Shown piece after piece: positions 26,801-34,522 of a stretch of 64,000 bases of DNA. Origin of the DNA: Fluoribacter dumoffii NY 23 (GTDB taxonomy: Bacteria; Pseudomonadota; Gammaproteobacteria; Legionellales; Legionellaceae). Both the position numbers and the translations under genes were made by a program. Each line of letters begins with the position of its first letter. The first letter of the stretch is position 1. The notes beneath the pieces were generated by a model. It was not told the origin of the DNA and did not search any database. It saw only the letters and a list, made by a program, of their open reading frames with translations. The DNA lies in assembly GCF_000236165.1 (NCBI RefSeq), contig NZ_CM001373.1:1626777-1690776 (forward strand). The letters run 5' to 3'.

Positions 26801-28508
26801 CGCTACTCAATGGGCACAAAAGCTCCAGGAAAATCCATTAGAGGGTACAATAGATCATTTACTTCCTGATGATTGGCAACAAGCTTGGCGCCTTCGCCGT
26901 TTAGCAAATTACTTTCATTCAATTAATCACTTTGATGAGTTTAAAAAGTTAACGTCTCAAAGACATGAGATTGAAAGGGAGTTAGCAAAAACCTATCAAG
27001 ATACTGTAGCTAAACGTACATGGTTAAAATTATCCAAGAATGCAACACCAGACATTAGAGCTGCTTTACAGGCATTTCAATCGGCAATTTCAAAAATAGG
27101 AAAAGGAACAGGTAAAAGAGCAATTCGTTATCGACGTGATGCTAAAAATGCAGCAGCACTAACCAATAAAGCAATACCATGCTGGATAATGCCTCATTAT
27201 AGAATTTCTGAATCATTACCTCCTGAACTTGGATGTTTTGATCTCGTTATTATTGACGAAGCCTCCCAATCAGATTTGAGCGCACTTCCGGCTATTCTTC
27301 GTGCAAATAAATTACTTGTTGTTGGTGATGATAAACAAGTTTCACCTGATGGCGTTGGTCTAGAAGAAGAAAAGATAAATAATTTAATGGTTCAGTTTTT
27401 AACAAATCAAGTTGAAATATATAGACAAGCCATGTCACCTGAGCGATCAATCTATGATTTGTGTAAAGTTGTTTTTGCTGATTCACAAGTTATGTTACGT
27501 GAGCATTTTCGTTGTGTAACTCCTATTATTGAATATTCAAAACGTGAATTTTACAACCATGAACTCAAACCATTACGATTACCAACAAAATCAGAACGGC
27601 TAGATCCACCATTAGTAGATATTATTATTGAGGATGGATTTCGTAATAATAAGGAAAATATTGCAGAGGCAAAATTTATTGTTGATGAGATAAGTAGAAT
27701 CTGTGACGACCCAAACATGGCAAACAGGACAATTGGTGTAGTTTCGTTGTTAGGTAATGAACAAGCACGAAAAATTTGGGAACTAATTCAACAAAAGATC
27801 TCACCCGATAAAATAACAAATCACCAAATCACTTGTGGGGATGCTCTCACCTTCCAAGGTAAAGAACGAAATATTATGTTTTTATCAATGGTTGCTACCC
27901 GGGAAAACGTTAAAGCCGATACGCGTGACTCATATGCTCAACGATTTAATGTAGCTGCCTCTAGAGCTCGTGATCGAATGTATTTGGTGCGAAGTGTTGA
28001 ACTCCAGGATTTAAGTACCGTGGATCGTTTACGGCGTGGTTTGATTGAGCATTTTAATTCGCCTTTTGCTCAGGATGAAATAAAAGTAAAAAATCTTCGT
28101 GAACTCTGTGAGTCAGGTTTCGAAATGGAAATCTATGATTTACTCGTTGAACGTGGTTATCGAGTTATACCACAAGTGAAAGTCGGAAATTACCGATTGG
28201 ACATGGTAGTAGAAGGTCATAATGACACCCGATTAGCAATCGAGTGTGATGGGGATCGGTACCATGATGCGTCGAAGTGGGAAGACGATATGAATCGGCA
28301 AAGAATCCTTGAACGTGCTGGATGGAAATTTTGGAGATGTTTTGCCTCTACATTTGTTTTGAATAAAAAGTCCATTATGCAAGATCTAATTCGTTCATTA
28401 ACCGAACTCGGCATTGAACCTATTGGAAGTGATGGAGTGATTAATAGTATCCATTGTGAGCAACGCCGCATTAAAGCACTAGCACAGATGGAAACATTAG
28501 AGGAATAA
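23892..28508 (+). CDS. SF1 helicase fused to PD-(D/E)XK nuclease, Hhe-like defence protein
   Basis: This 1538-residue protein joins a helicase and a nuclease. The N-terminal 400 residues are of the DUF4011-like kind found before large SF1 helicases. Walker A is GPPGTGKT at 435-442, and Walker B is FDLVIIDEAS with D1122 and E1123. The roughly 680 residues between them form a very long, mostly helical insertion. Later SF1 motifs include GDDKQVSP, LREHFRC, TFQGKERN and NVAASRARDRM. The C-terminal 110 residues form a Vsr/MTES_1575-like nuclease with D1437 in RLDMVV and E1451 in IECDGDRYH. This order matches single-gene antiphage proteins described as Hhe (DUF4011-helicase-Vsr). Position inside an integrase-borne island with two toxin-antitoxin pairs supports a defence role; activity is inferred. 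Confidence 0.85.
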   Translation: MRSLMQNYSNADVDESIQQLTRTKEQERFLSLIEFAQQSARLKLNPIKDVSKHAIFQRFEHELISLPGVHFDTSEDDQDEVWLRIERLTETSPPIPEDDRLIVWLDLSNKVETEPQLKKAVESDKIYDSIDPVTENSQKQQNIILLSEYEDRDTIETLFQNYLKNQWTIWSTEEKKRRLTIKLYSELFTLKQQLEGAITDTQIELVWGIGLGIWKRTEFNIRYPLITQSAEISLNQKDMSIEIRPRRSVEPVFEIDVYMSIDNLGVTDFQKAYNDMISQQSQDLSPFERLSYEPQLQLAVTHLDSKGVYWPDQTKEDDRKLPEASEELKVTDTWILFARPRSKSLYIQDLENFKKQFKDETNPEITSIIKEIITEPLNEHREIKLTNFRGLSSISYSSNSESADVTELFFPLPFNEEQVKIVQKLEHSNGVVVQGPPGTGKTHTIANIIAHYMANGKRVLVTSMKEPALSVLKEKLPPSIQPLAISLLTNEQDGMKQFEFAISKIAQELQTINRVELESEIRNDELFIDKLHAQLAWVDRSISNWAINNIQSIYMDGQEIRPEKAAQEIAEADGEFNWLDDLITIGDENKPRFDNTDIVHLREARRKLQTDLIYLNKSLPNLEQIPKLNTILNLHTKLLKNKTLKEEVFSDSSLQFVDISTDISVIESVLQCIYELQNLRKQIEAANKSWVKSLALSLKSTDTAQIIDIIEKISADVNELRIEKNSFLEKPLSIPKDLQLTEDVIQAIANKSQDKQPFGISGILTKRSLIKKIDEIFILNKPAKTKEEWLYVYRYVLFCNRTNELILRWNSIVTGMSIFTLVNEEQANSLKLIKEDLDIYFAIKKSKELESEILEQSASLLQNYLYNDLFENDHRLLELVDFFEKNINYYHSSKAWFDRENILKSTLDFDGPISNAIRTFLSETLGDPSLNDIELQNQWTSLIEELRRIQNLKPAFDDVQSITDLISQSGATQWAQKLQENPLEGTIDHLLPDDWQQAWRLRRLANYFHSINHFDEFKKLTSQRHEIERELAKTYQDTVAKRTWLKLSKNATPDIRAALQAFQSAISKIGKGTGKRAIRYRRDAKNAAALTNKAIPCWIMPHYRISESLPPELGCFDLVIIDEASQSDLSALPAILRANKLLVVGDDKQVSPDGVGLEEEKINNLMVQFLTNQVEIYRQAMSPERSIYDLCKVVFADSQVMLREHFRCVTPIIEYSKREFYNHELKPLRLPTKSERLDPPLVDIIIEDGFRNNKENIAEAKFIVDEISRICDDPNMANRTIGVVSLLGNEQARKIWELIQQKISPDKITNHQITCGDALTFQGKERNIMFLSMVATRENVKADTRDSYAQRFNVAASRARDRMYLVRSVELQDLSTVDRLRRGLIEHFNSPFAQDEIKVKNLRELCESGFEMEIYDLLVERGYRVIPQVKVGNYRLDMVVEGHNDTRLAIECDGDRYHDASKWEDDMNRQRILERAGWKFWRCFASTFVLNKKSIMQDLIRSLTELGIEPIGSDGVINSIHCEQRRIKALAQMETLEE

Positions 28509-28586
28509 AAGATGGGGCGTCTCGGTGAATGAGTTTGATGAGTATGACTGTATTTGTTCATAGGCCACAGAAAGTTGAATAGTAAA

Positions 28587-28811
28587 TTAATTGTTCAAAT
28601 AAAGATTTTGATGTATCCATTGCTCAATAACATCATAGTGCCAAGATAGTACACTATTATTCAACTTCACAGGCTTAGGGAATTTTCCAGTTGCCCACCA
28701 TCTCCGTAGCGTCAGTCTGTTTCGGCCAATAATTTGCTCAACATCCCTGATGAACAATATTTGCTGTTTAAATTGATGTCCTCTCATGGTTACTCCTGTA
28801 TACTCACTCAA
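28587..28811 (-). CDS. AlpA-type small HTH regulator
   Basis: This 74-residue protein is an AlpA/excisionase-like winged-helix DNA-binding protein. The segment LFIRDVEQIIGRNRLTLRRW and the following KFPKPVKLNNS are the typical AlpA helix and wing. Such proteins usually act as recombination directionality factors or activators of integrase genes on P4-like islands. A second ATG lies at 28787 (MRGHQF), giving 66 residues, which is closer to the usual AlpA length. It is transcribed towards the 3' end of the helicase gene from its own promoter. A role in excising this island is likely but inferred. Confidence 0.85.
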   Translation of the reverse strand: MSEYTGVTMRGHQFKQQILFIRDVEQIIGRNRLTLRRWWATGKFPKPVKLNNSVLSWHYDVIEQWIHQNLYLNN

Positions 28812-29553
28812 TCCAATTAATTACTCGTTTCGAGTACTTATTAAATCATAACGAGTATTAACAATCAACAAATGAATGCAATTATTTTTGATAAATTGTC
28901 AATCACATTCACGCAATTGCATTGCGCTCTAGAAATATTCAGATCAGAACTTCCCATACAGATTAAAAATCTCTATCTCCAGGAAAAATGAATTTAGAAT
29001 ACAATACACACACACACCTATCGCATCACAAAAATATGCATCATATCTATATGATTAATAACTATTTTTTAATTTATTTTGCAAATTAAAAGCAAAAAAT
29101 GACGGTGAACACATGGTGAAGCAAGTGGTGAAAGAATAATCCTTTACCCTACTGCATTAGAGATTGGTTCTTCACCACTCATTCACCACCAATTCACCGA
29201 AATTCACCAAAATGCATCATTGTTTAAACAGCGTTCACCAGATATAGCCATAGAGCTGCGAGCTTTGAGAAAAATCATCCATGCCCTTGGCTTGACTATT
29301 GGCATTACATGAATGAAATGACATTGTTTTTGTTGGTTCAGTATCTACTTCACATTGATTTCAGAAAATCTCTTTTGTTGACCCAATTCGAGTACTTTGC
29401 CTATTCTCTGCATATTTCTTCTCCTGGTTTTGATTCGGGGTCACTTCATCTTCCCAACCAAATATCATTTACTTGTTTTTCTTCAATGTTTTGAATTTCC
29501 GGTGTTAATGTGTTGAAGATTTTTTTGAATAATGAATTGTCAGGATTTAGAAG
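28812..29553. other. Intergenic region containing a phased repeat array
   Basis: This 742-bp stretch has no gene I can support. A plus-strand 61-codon frame at 29309 looks like chance. The notable content is the GGTGAA/TTCACC array at 29104-29239. The flanks are very AT-rich, with an alternating CA tract near 29010. Confidence 0.35.
29104..29239. repeat. Iteron-like GGTGAA/TTCACC array
   Basis: Three GGTGAA hexamers start at 29104, 29115 and 29127. After a 38-bp gap, TTCACC hexamers (their inverse) start at 29171, 29182, 29193 and 29203, with one more at 29234. Spacing within each block is 10 to 12 bp, about one helical turn, so all copies in a block face the same side of DNA. This is the layout of a cooperative protein-binding site, such as an operator, an origin iteron set or a recombination enhancer. 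Confidence 0.65.
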
Positions 29554-29991
29554 CTAAAAAGCGTTCCATGCTAAATAGGAATTTTTCTCAGGATAAAGCA
29601 GCAAAAATTTTTCGAATTGCAATAATAAACAAATATAAATATTATCTTTATGAGGTATGGCGGCTTTTTGAGATTCGCCTATGTCGGCTTTTAATGGCTC
29701 AAACTCAGATAAGCCAGTATTTACAAGGAATTCCTCGCGCGGGTTTATGGTGGCTTTCTGTGGCGGGTTTATGGCGGCTTTATTTTGGACGGAATAATGC
29801 CTTGTCGCTAATTGGCATTTTAAAATTAAATACATCCCTTCAGACTGAATAGTAAAAACACTCACACAGACTAAACCATATAGCTGATCTCGTGAAAAAC
29901 TCTGACTTTTAACTATTTGATGAGGATCAAAGTATAGTTGATGATCTATAATAAAATCCATTTTACCCATTTCGCCCCATTCTATCGTCAT
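29554..29991 (-). CDS. Doubtful hypothetical protein
   Basis: An open frame of 145 codons starts with ATG at 29991, preceded by an AAGAGC-like ribosome-binding site. The N-terminal half (MTIEWGEMGKMDFIIDHQLY) reads like normal protein. The middle contains short repeated units, KAAINPPQKATINP and later QKAAIPHK, which arise from imperfect DNA repeats at about 29740-29785. No domain is recognised. A 106-codon frame lies opposite on the plus strand (29532-29852) and is less convincing. This may be a fast-evolving island gene or a decayed one; confidence is low. Confidence 0.3.
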   Translation of the reverse strand: MTIEWGEMGKMDFIIDHQLYFDPHQIVKSQSFSRDQLYGLVCVSVFTIQSEGMYLILKCQLATRHYSVQNKAAINPPQKATINPREEFLVNTGLSEFEPLKADIGESQKAAIPHKDNIYICLLLQFEKFLLLYPEKNSYLAWNAF

Positions 29992-30147
29992 AAAGCTCTT
30001 ATTGTGTTATCTTTTAAACGATGGATTACTTACAAATACTCATAAAGAGCATTTTAGCTCAAAAGGAGTATAATTTAACATGCATTGAACTTCTGTCAAT
30101 ATCTGCTAATTGTTTATTTCTCAAAAATTGGAAGGCTTGGTAAAGAT

Positions 30148-30831
30148 ATGAACGTCAAAGAAAAAATTGGACAACGGATAAAACAAGAACGGACAACCAA
30201 AGGTCTGACCAGAAAAGCATTGGCGGAATTAACCGAAAATTTAAATATTTCCCGAATCAACAATTATGAACGTGGAGAAAGAACTCCTGGCCCAGAAGAA
30301 ATTACGCAGTTAGCAAAAGCTTTGGAAGTGTCCCCTGCTTTTCTGATGGGATTATCAGATAATCGAGATGGAGAAATAAATAGAAACTCTGGAATTGGGA
30401 CATTAATACCATTACTGGACTACAAACAAGCATGCGATCCGGTATTTAATATCCAAAAAATTAAAAACGAACTTCATCCCGAAAAAATAACTTTTGTACC
30501 TGTCAGTCCCGATGTAGCAAATCCGATAGATGAAAATGCTTTTGCATTGCAAATTAAAGACAATAGTATGGAGCCTGAGTTCAGAGTAAATGATATTTTA
30601 ATTTTTAATCCTAATGCAAAACTCAACCCAGGAGATTTTGTCGCAGCAAAAATGGGAAATGAAGACGAAATAATAATTCGTAAATACAGGCAAATATCTG
30701 TTTCCCAAACAGAACAATCCTTTGAATTAATTGCTTTAAATGAAGATTGGGCAAATATTCAGATTAATAATCAAATAATAGAATGCAAAATAATTGCTTG
30801 TGCAATCTATTTAAATAGAAAAATTAAATAA
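30148..30831 (+). CDS. XRE-S24 (LexA/CI-like) repressor
   Basis: This 227-residue regulator has an N-terminal XRE helix-turn-helix (about residues 3-60, with LTRKALAELTENLNISRINNY read in two pieces) and a C-terminal S24 peptidase fold. The catalytic serine is S140 in DNSMEPEF and the lysine is probably K179 in IIIRKY, 39 residues later as in LexA-type dyads. Proteins of this type repress prophage or island genes and inactivate themselves when RecA is activated. I take ATG at 30148 as start because the HTH begins there; the frame extends upstream to 30085 without matching sequence. It is the probable SOS-linked switch of this island. The neighbouring gene converges from the right. Confidence 0.88.
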   Translation: MNVKEKIGQRIKQERTTKGLTRKALAELTENLNISRINNYERGERTPGPEEITQLAKALEVSPAFLMGLSDNRDGEINRNSGIGTLIPLLDYKQACDPVFNIQKIKNELHPEKITFVPVSPDVANPIDENAFALQIKDNSMEPEFRVNDILIFNPNAKLNPGDFVAAKMGNEDEIIIRKYRQISVSQTEQSFELIALNEDWANIQINNQIIECKIIACAIYLNRKIK

Positions 30832-30887
30832 CTTCAAACGTGAAATTAATTTTTTCTGTAGCAATTCCAAAGTATAAATGTCTAGCT

Positions 30888-31943
30888 TTATAGCTTTGTA
30901 AGAAACTGTTGGAATTTTCTTTGTATTTGATTTGTTTTATTTTTTACATTCTCAGTTTCTTGATTGAAAAAACTCTCAACAAACAATTCTGTAAAAATTA
31001 TTGCACAACTAATAAATGTTCCAGATGAAATTATTGCCATCCTTAAATACTCAGATGTATGACCAAGTTTCAGATCAGAATTATATCCTATTAGTTTATT
31101 GATAATAGTTGGGTTCCAATGAACTACTTTAGATAGATAATCAAACGTAGTTAAATCTATTTTTGATATTTTTTTATCCTTTATATTATAAGATTCTGCT
31201 AGTGGCAAAGACATTATTTCTCTATCTAGTCCGATATCTTGGGCAATTTTTCTTGAAGTGTAATCTGGATCTATAACTTTCTGCCAATTATTTGTTACTT
31301 TTCCATTGGTTTTAAGCCCTAAACCTTCAAAATTTAAAAAGCGTTCAATAGCTTTATCTTTTTCATTCTCTGGTAAACTTAAAATCCATTTAAGTTGAAT
31401 AATAATGTCAAATACTGAACGGCAAATTATAGAAAAGCTATAAATTTTTTTCTTATCTATGAGTAATTGGGCTCCAGGTAGAATGTCTAGCATAAAATTT
31501 TGATAGATCTTCATCATGATCATAGAAAACTCTGTATTTAGTGTTACGCGAGCTGGATATGTGTGGAAAATATCTATAATTTCGTTTGTTGCTATAATAA
31601 ATGCTTGAGATACAACGCTTAAACAGTCTGGATTTTCTGATTTTTTTGTTTTTGTAATCCCCTCAAATTTTTTGTAAATTTGAAACCCAGCATGCTCCAT
31701 CATATCGAGTAACATACCGACGCTAAATAAATCAATTTTTCCATGTAATAGATTACTAATCCGTGGTTGTGAAACATGTAATTGCTTTGCCGCATCTTTT
31801 TGTGTGAAGCCTTTTTCTTGTATGTAACGAACTAATATGGTCATTAAATGGGATCGAAATTGTAGATTTTTAGCTTCAATCTCATCACAGCCAACGTCTT
31901 TAAATGTATTTCCTGAGCCTTCAAAAAATTCATCATTATCCAT
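30888..31943 (-). CDS. HTH antitoxin fused to a DUF5677-like domain
   Basis: This 351-residue protein begins with an XRE-type helix-turn-helix (about residues 38-72; FTQKDAAKQLHVSQPRISNL) of the HTH_37 kind that pairs with Gp49/HigB-type toxins. After residue 100 comes a helical region of about 230 residues. Its segment CRSVFDIIIQLKWI (174-187), preceded by helices and followed by a hydrophobic helix near 305-325, resembles DUF5677, a domain of unknown function. Ordinary antitoxins of this family end near residue 100. It lies 2 bp downstream of the toxin gene in the same unit, so its role as antitoxin is likely. The extra domain may sense a signal or act as a second effector; that is inference. 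Confidence 0.75.
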   Translation of the reverse strand: MDNDEFFEGSGNTFKDVGCDEIEAKNLQFRSHLMTILVRYIQEKGFTQKDAAKQLHVSQPRISNLLHGKIDLFSVGMLLDMMEHAGFQIYKKFEGITKTKKSENPDCLSVVSQAFIIATNEIIDIFHTYPARVTLNTEFSMIMMKIYQNFMLDILPGAQLLIDKKKIYSFSIICRSVFDIIIQLKWILSLPENEKDKAIERFLNFEGLGLKTNGKVTNNWQKVIDPDYTSRKIAQDIGLDREIMSLPLAESYNIKDKKISKIDLTTFDYLSKVVHWNPTIINKLIGYNSDLKLGHTSEYLRMAIISSGTFISCAIIFTELFVESFFNQETENVKNKTNQIQRKFQQFLTKL

Positions 31944-31945
31944 GA

Positions 31946-32287
31946 TTATCGCTCTCCTTTTCGATGGCGCAAAAGAGTGTTATAACGCTCCTTAGCTTTA
32001 TCAATATCTTGTTGCGGTGTTTCTTGTGATTTTTTAACAAATGCGTGCAATACATAAATGGCTTCTTCAAATTTAGCTACGTAAAAAACACGATAATTCT
32101 GTTTATCTATTTTTACTCTAAGTTCATAGACCCCTGTCCCTACTGTCTCCATATATTTAAAGTCATTTGGCTGTAACTTCAAACCTTCTGCTAACATATC
32201 AAGCAATCGCGCAATACGTTGTTTTGATTTGTTAGGAAAGGTACCAATGTCCTTCTGGCTGCTTGAGCAATAATAAATTTTCTTCAT
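31946..32287 (-). CDS. HigB/Gp49-type RelE-superfamily toxin
   Basis: This 113-residue protein has the RelE fold signature of phage-derived Gp49-like toxins: IYYCSSSQKDI at the start, VYELRVKIDKQNYRVFYVAKF in two pieces in the middle, and IYVLHAFVKKSQETPQQDI near the end. The YRVFYV strand and HAFVKK loop are highly characteristic. HigB-type toxins cleave mRNA on the ribosome. It precedes its antitoxin gene by 2 bp, the toxin-first order typical of higBA. The AT-rich sequence at 32288-32345 probably holds the promoter. It is the last cargo unit before attR and probably stabilises the island. Confidence 0.88.
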   Translation of the reverse strand: MKKIYYCSSSQKDIGTFPNKSKQRIARLLDMLAEGLKLQPNDFKYMETVGTGVYELRVKIDKQNYRVFYVAKFEEAIYVLHAFVKKSQETPQQDIDKAKERYNTLLRHRKGER

Positions 32288-32477
32288 GAATTTTATTATA
32301 AAGTTTTTATATAATTATAAAATATTTATATAAATAATAAAAGAAAGTAGCGCAATATATGAACGGCGCTTATGGTCTAAGAAATTTTGAAAATTACAAA
32401 GATGCATCATAAGGTGCTCTGCACCGCGCCCTTAATTGGGAAAGATCCACATTTTAATTTGGGATATAGCTGAATAA

Positions 32478-32506
32478 AGTACCCATCAAAGTACCCATTA
32501 ATATTT
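32478..32506. repeat. Right arm-type integrase site candidate
   Basis: AGTACCCATCAAAGTACCCA, continuing into TTAATATTT, matches the left copy at 21291-21319 and lies 40 bp inside attR. Two ACCCA units occur at 12-bp spacing, in the same orientation as on the left. Confidence 0.5.
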
Positions 32507-32545
32507 TATTTTTTAAATTAATTATCGTAACCACTTGATTCTACA

Positions 32546-32588
32546 ATGCCGCTGATGTGAATCGAACACACGACCTTTTGATTACGAA
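32546..32588. other. attR within tRNA-Thr
   Basis: This is the 43-bp sequence repeated at 21118-21160. It includes the tRNA 3' end through the T arm to the anticodon stem. The element lies to its left, so the intact tRNA gene is preserved on this side. Confidence 0.92.
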
Positions 32589-32619
32589 TCAACTGCTCTA
32601 CCGGCTGAGCTACAGCGGC
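32547..32619 (-). tRNA. tRNA-Thr (anticodon CGU)
   Basis: The minus strand folds into a full tRNA of 73 nt without encoded CCA. The acceptor arms are GCCGCTG and CAGCGGC with discriminator A. The D arm contains AGCCGGTAGA. The anticodon stem TTGA/TCAA carries the loop TTCGTAA with anticodon CGT at positions 34-36, reading ACG (threonine). The T loop is TTCGATT. The same tRNA gene (thrW in E. coli) is a known integration hot spot, and here its 3' end is the attachment site of the island. Confidence 0.95.
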
Positions 32620-32951
32620 TTATTGAAAAGTATACTTAAGTTAAGTGATGATGCAACTTTCGGGTTCATTGTCTGAAGTATTTTATGGCTATTAGTTTAC
32701 AAAATAGCAGACGGATAGATTTTCTTTTAGCAGTTTGAATTTTGGTTATTCAATAAAGCCACTGCATGCGCTGTAATAAATTTCACTAATTTATCAAAAA
32801 AATATTCAAATAGATAAAAAATGATTTATAATGGCGTCCTGATTCATTTTTTATCTTAATTTAGGAAAAAATTTACTGTAAATAGGAAAAATTTAGTTTT
32901 AAATTATTAAAGATGAATATAACATAGCGTCACCCAAAAATATGACAACCT
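32620..32951. other. Intergenic region, no gene seen
   Basis: This 332-bp divergent spacer lies between the tRNA (leftward) and the permease gene (rightward). It is AT-rich and should contain both promoters. No hairpin or repeat is evident. Confidence 0.3.
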
Positions 32952-34433
32952 GTGAGAACCAAACAGTCCGTGAATAAGAGCAAGATAGAAGCAGATAAGC
33001 CCATAAAAGACAGTGGTTATAGTCGAAGATTGAAAGACCGTCATGTGCAACTTATTGCCTTGGGGGGTATTATCGGCTCGGGTTATTTTTTAGGCACAGG
33101 GGAAGTAATAAATCTTGTTGGTCCTGCCGTGTTTCTAGCCTACATACTAGGCGGCTTGATTATTTTTTTAACCATGCTGTGCATGGGCGAACTTGCTGTG
33201 GCCATTCCTATTTCAGGTTCCTTTGTGACGTATACCGCTGATTTCATCTCTCCCTCGGTTGCGTGCGGCGTCGGATGGTCGTACTGGATCAGTTGGGTGG
33301 CGTATATCCCTGCGGAATGTGTTGCAGGGGGGATAATCATGGAAATGTTTACCGGAGTAAATGGCTATGTATGGGCTGTTTGTTTTGGTTTTCTTATCAC
33401 CTACATTAACCTTGCCAAAGTCGATACTTTTGGTGAAATCGAATTTTGGCTTGCTTTAATCAAGATTTTAGCTTTATTAGGTTTTGTTATTTTAGCTATT
33501 TTGATTTTCTTTGGTCTTATCCAGAGTTCTGAATCGGGTGGGTTTATTGGTTCCAAATACATCTTTGGTGACGGAGGCCTGCTTCCTAATGGTACCATGT
33601 CCCTCTTGACCGCTATGGTGCTGTTATTAGTAAATTATCAAGGTTCTGAAATTATTGGTCTTGCTGCCGGGGAATCTGAAAATCCTGCACGAATGATCCC
33701 GCATGCAATCCGAAATGTGACCTTAAGAATTCTCTTCATCTATATCATTCCCGTATTTTGCCTGGTATTGATTTTTCCCTGGCAAAAAGCAGGTTTATCC
33801 AACTCCGTGTTTGCGGATGCGCTGAACTTTTATAACTTGAAATGGGCTGGTGCTGTAACCAGTTTTGTAACCCTAAGCGCTACATTATCATGTGCAAACT
33901 CTGGCTTTTATGGCACGGTACGCGCCCTCAACGCTTTGGCGCGGGATGGCATGGCACCTCATACTTTTGCCAAATTCAACCATAATTCAGTGCCGCAAAA
34001 TGCAGTTATAGCTACCCTGATTACCATTTGGATTCTTTTAGGCGTAGGTTACTTTTTCGGACAGACGCAACTTTATATCGCCCTGCTTCTGGTATCTGGG
34101 TTTACTGGAACATTGGCCTGGATTTCTTTGTGTACATCACAAATTAGATTTAGAAACAGGCTGTATCAAGCTGGGTATACTACAGCAAATCTTCGCTACG
34201 TAACCCCGTATTCACCTTATACCGGAATTTTAGCAATTATCCTTATGTGTATTGCTCTATTCTTCCTGGTATTGAATAAAGATCCTACCTACAAACTGGC
34301 TTTCTATATAGGAATGGTGAGCTTTGTGGTTCCCATCATCATCTATAAGATATTTGATTTATCGAAGAACAGAAGAAAAGCGCTTCATTTGAAGACCCGG
34401 GTCAAGTTTCAAGACCTCTTTCCTCCAGTTTAA
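32952..34433 (+). CDS. Amino-acid permease, APC superfamily
   Basis: This 493-residue inner-membrane transporter has 12 predicted helices. The first, LIALGGIIGSGYFLGTGEVI, carries the unwound GGIIGSG substrate loop typical of amino acid-proton symporters of the AAT/YAT type. The conserved segment WVAYIPAECVAGG lies in helix 3, and ALNALARDGMAPHTFAKF appears before helix 8. Substrate cannot be read from sequence; basic or aromatic amino acids are usual for this group (LysP, AroP, PheP). The start is GTG 32952; the next GTG at 32970 is an alternative. Amino acids are the main carbon source of Legionella, which fits. A hairpin follows at 34450. Confidence 0.88.
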   Translation: MRTKQSVNKSKIEADKPIKDSGYSRRLKDRHVQLIALGGIIGSGYFLGTGEVINLVGPAVFLAYILGGLIIFLTMLCMGELAVAIPISGSFVTYTADFISPSVACGVGWSYWISWVAYIPAECVAGGIIMEMFTGVNGYVWAVCFGFLITYINLAKVDTFGEIEFWLALIKILALLGFVILAILIFFGLIQSSESGGFIGSKYIFGDGGLLPNGTMSLLTAMVLLLVNYQGSEIIGLAAGESENPARMIPHAIRNVTLRILFIYIIPVFCLVLIFPWQKAGLSNSVFADALNFYNLKWAGAVTSFVTLSATLSCANSGFYGTVRALNALARDGMAPHTFAKFNHNSVPQNAVIATLITIWILLGVGYFFGQTQLYIALLLVSGFTGTLAWISLCTSQIRFRNRLYQAGYTTANLRYVTPYSPYTGILAIILMCIALFFLVLNKDPTYKLAFYIGMVSFVVPIIIYKIFDLSKNRRKALHLKTRVKFQDLFPPV

Positions 34434-34449
34434 TCTGTTACTGGAGTAA

Positions 34450-34485
34450 TGGCGGAGCTCAAACACTCGATGAGAGTCTCCGCCA
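34450..34485. terminator. Hairpin between convergent genes
   Basis: TGGCGGAG (34450-34457) and CTCCGCCA (34478-34485) form an 8-bp stem 16 bp after the permease stop. No T run follows on either strand, so its termination strength is uncertain. Confidence 0.5.
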
Positions 34486-34522
34486 GCGTTAGTAGAACAA
34501 TATACCTGTCAATGATTTGGAA

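Larger units (their letters stand above)
21118..32588. mobile_element. Integrated genomic island in tRNA-Thr(CGU), about 11.5 kb
   Basis: The island is bounded by 43-bp direct repeats of the tRNA-Thr 3' end, with a tyrosine integrase gene at the left end. Cargo in order: integrase; a TumA/TumE-type pair; a very large helicase-nuclease; an AlpA-like regulator; a region with a phased repeat array; an S24-type repressor; and an HTH-DUF5677-like antitoxin with a HigB-type toxin. There are no conjugation, replication or phage structural genes, so it is probably non-conjugative and mobilised by other means. The content (two toxin-antitoxin systems plus a helicase-nuclease) is typical of a defence island. 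Both ends and the integrase look intact, so excision may still be possible. Confidence 0.88.

Noticed and set aside
29104-29239. A CRISPR array at the GGTGAA/TTCACC repeats
   Set aside because: The units are hexamers with 4-6 bp gaps, in two opposite blocks; there are no spacers of CRISPR length and no cas genes.
34450-34485. A riboswitch or attenuator at the hairpin after the permease gene
   Set aside because: It lies between convergent stops, has a simple stem and no conserved aptamer features.
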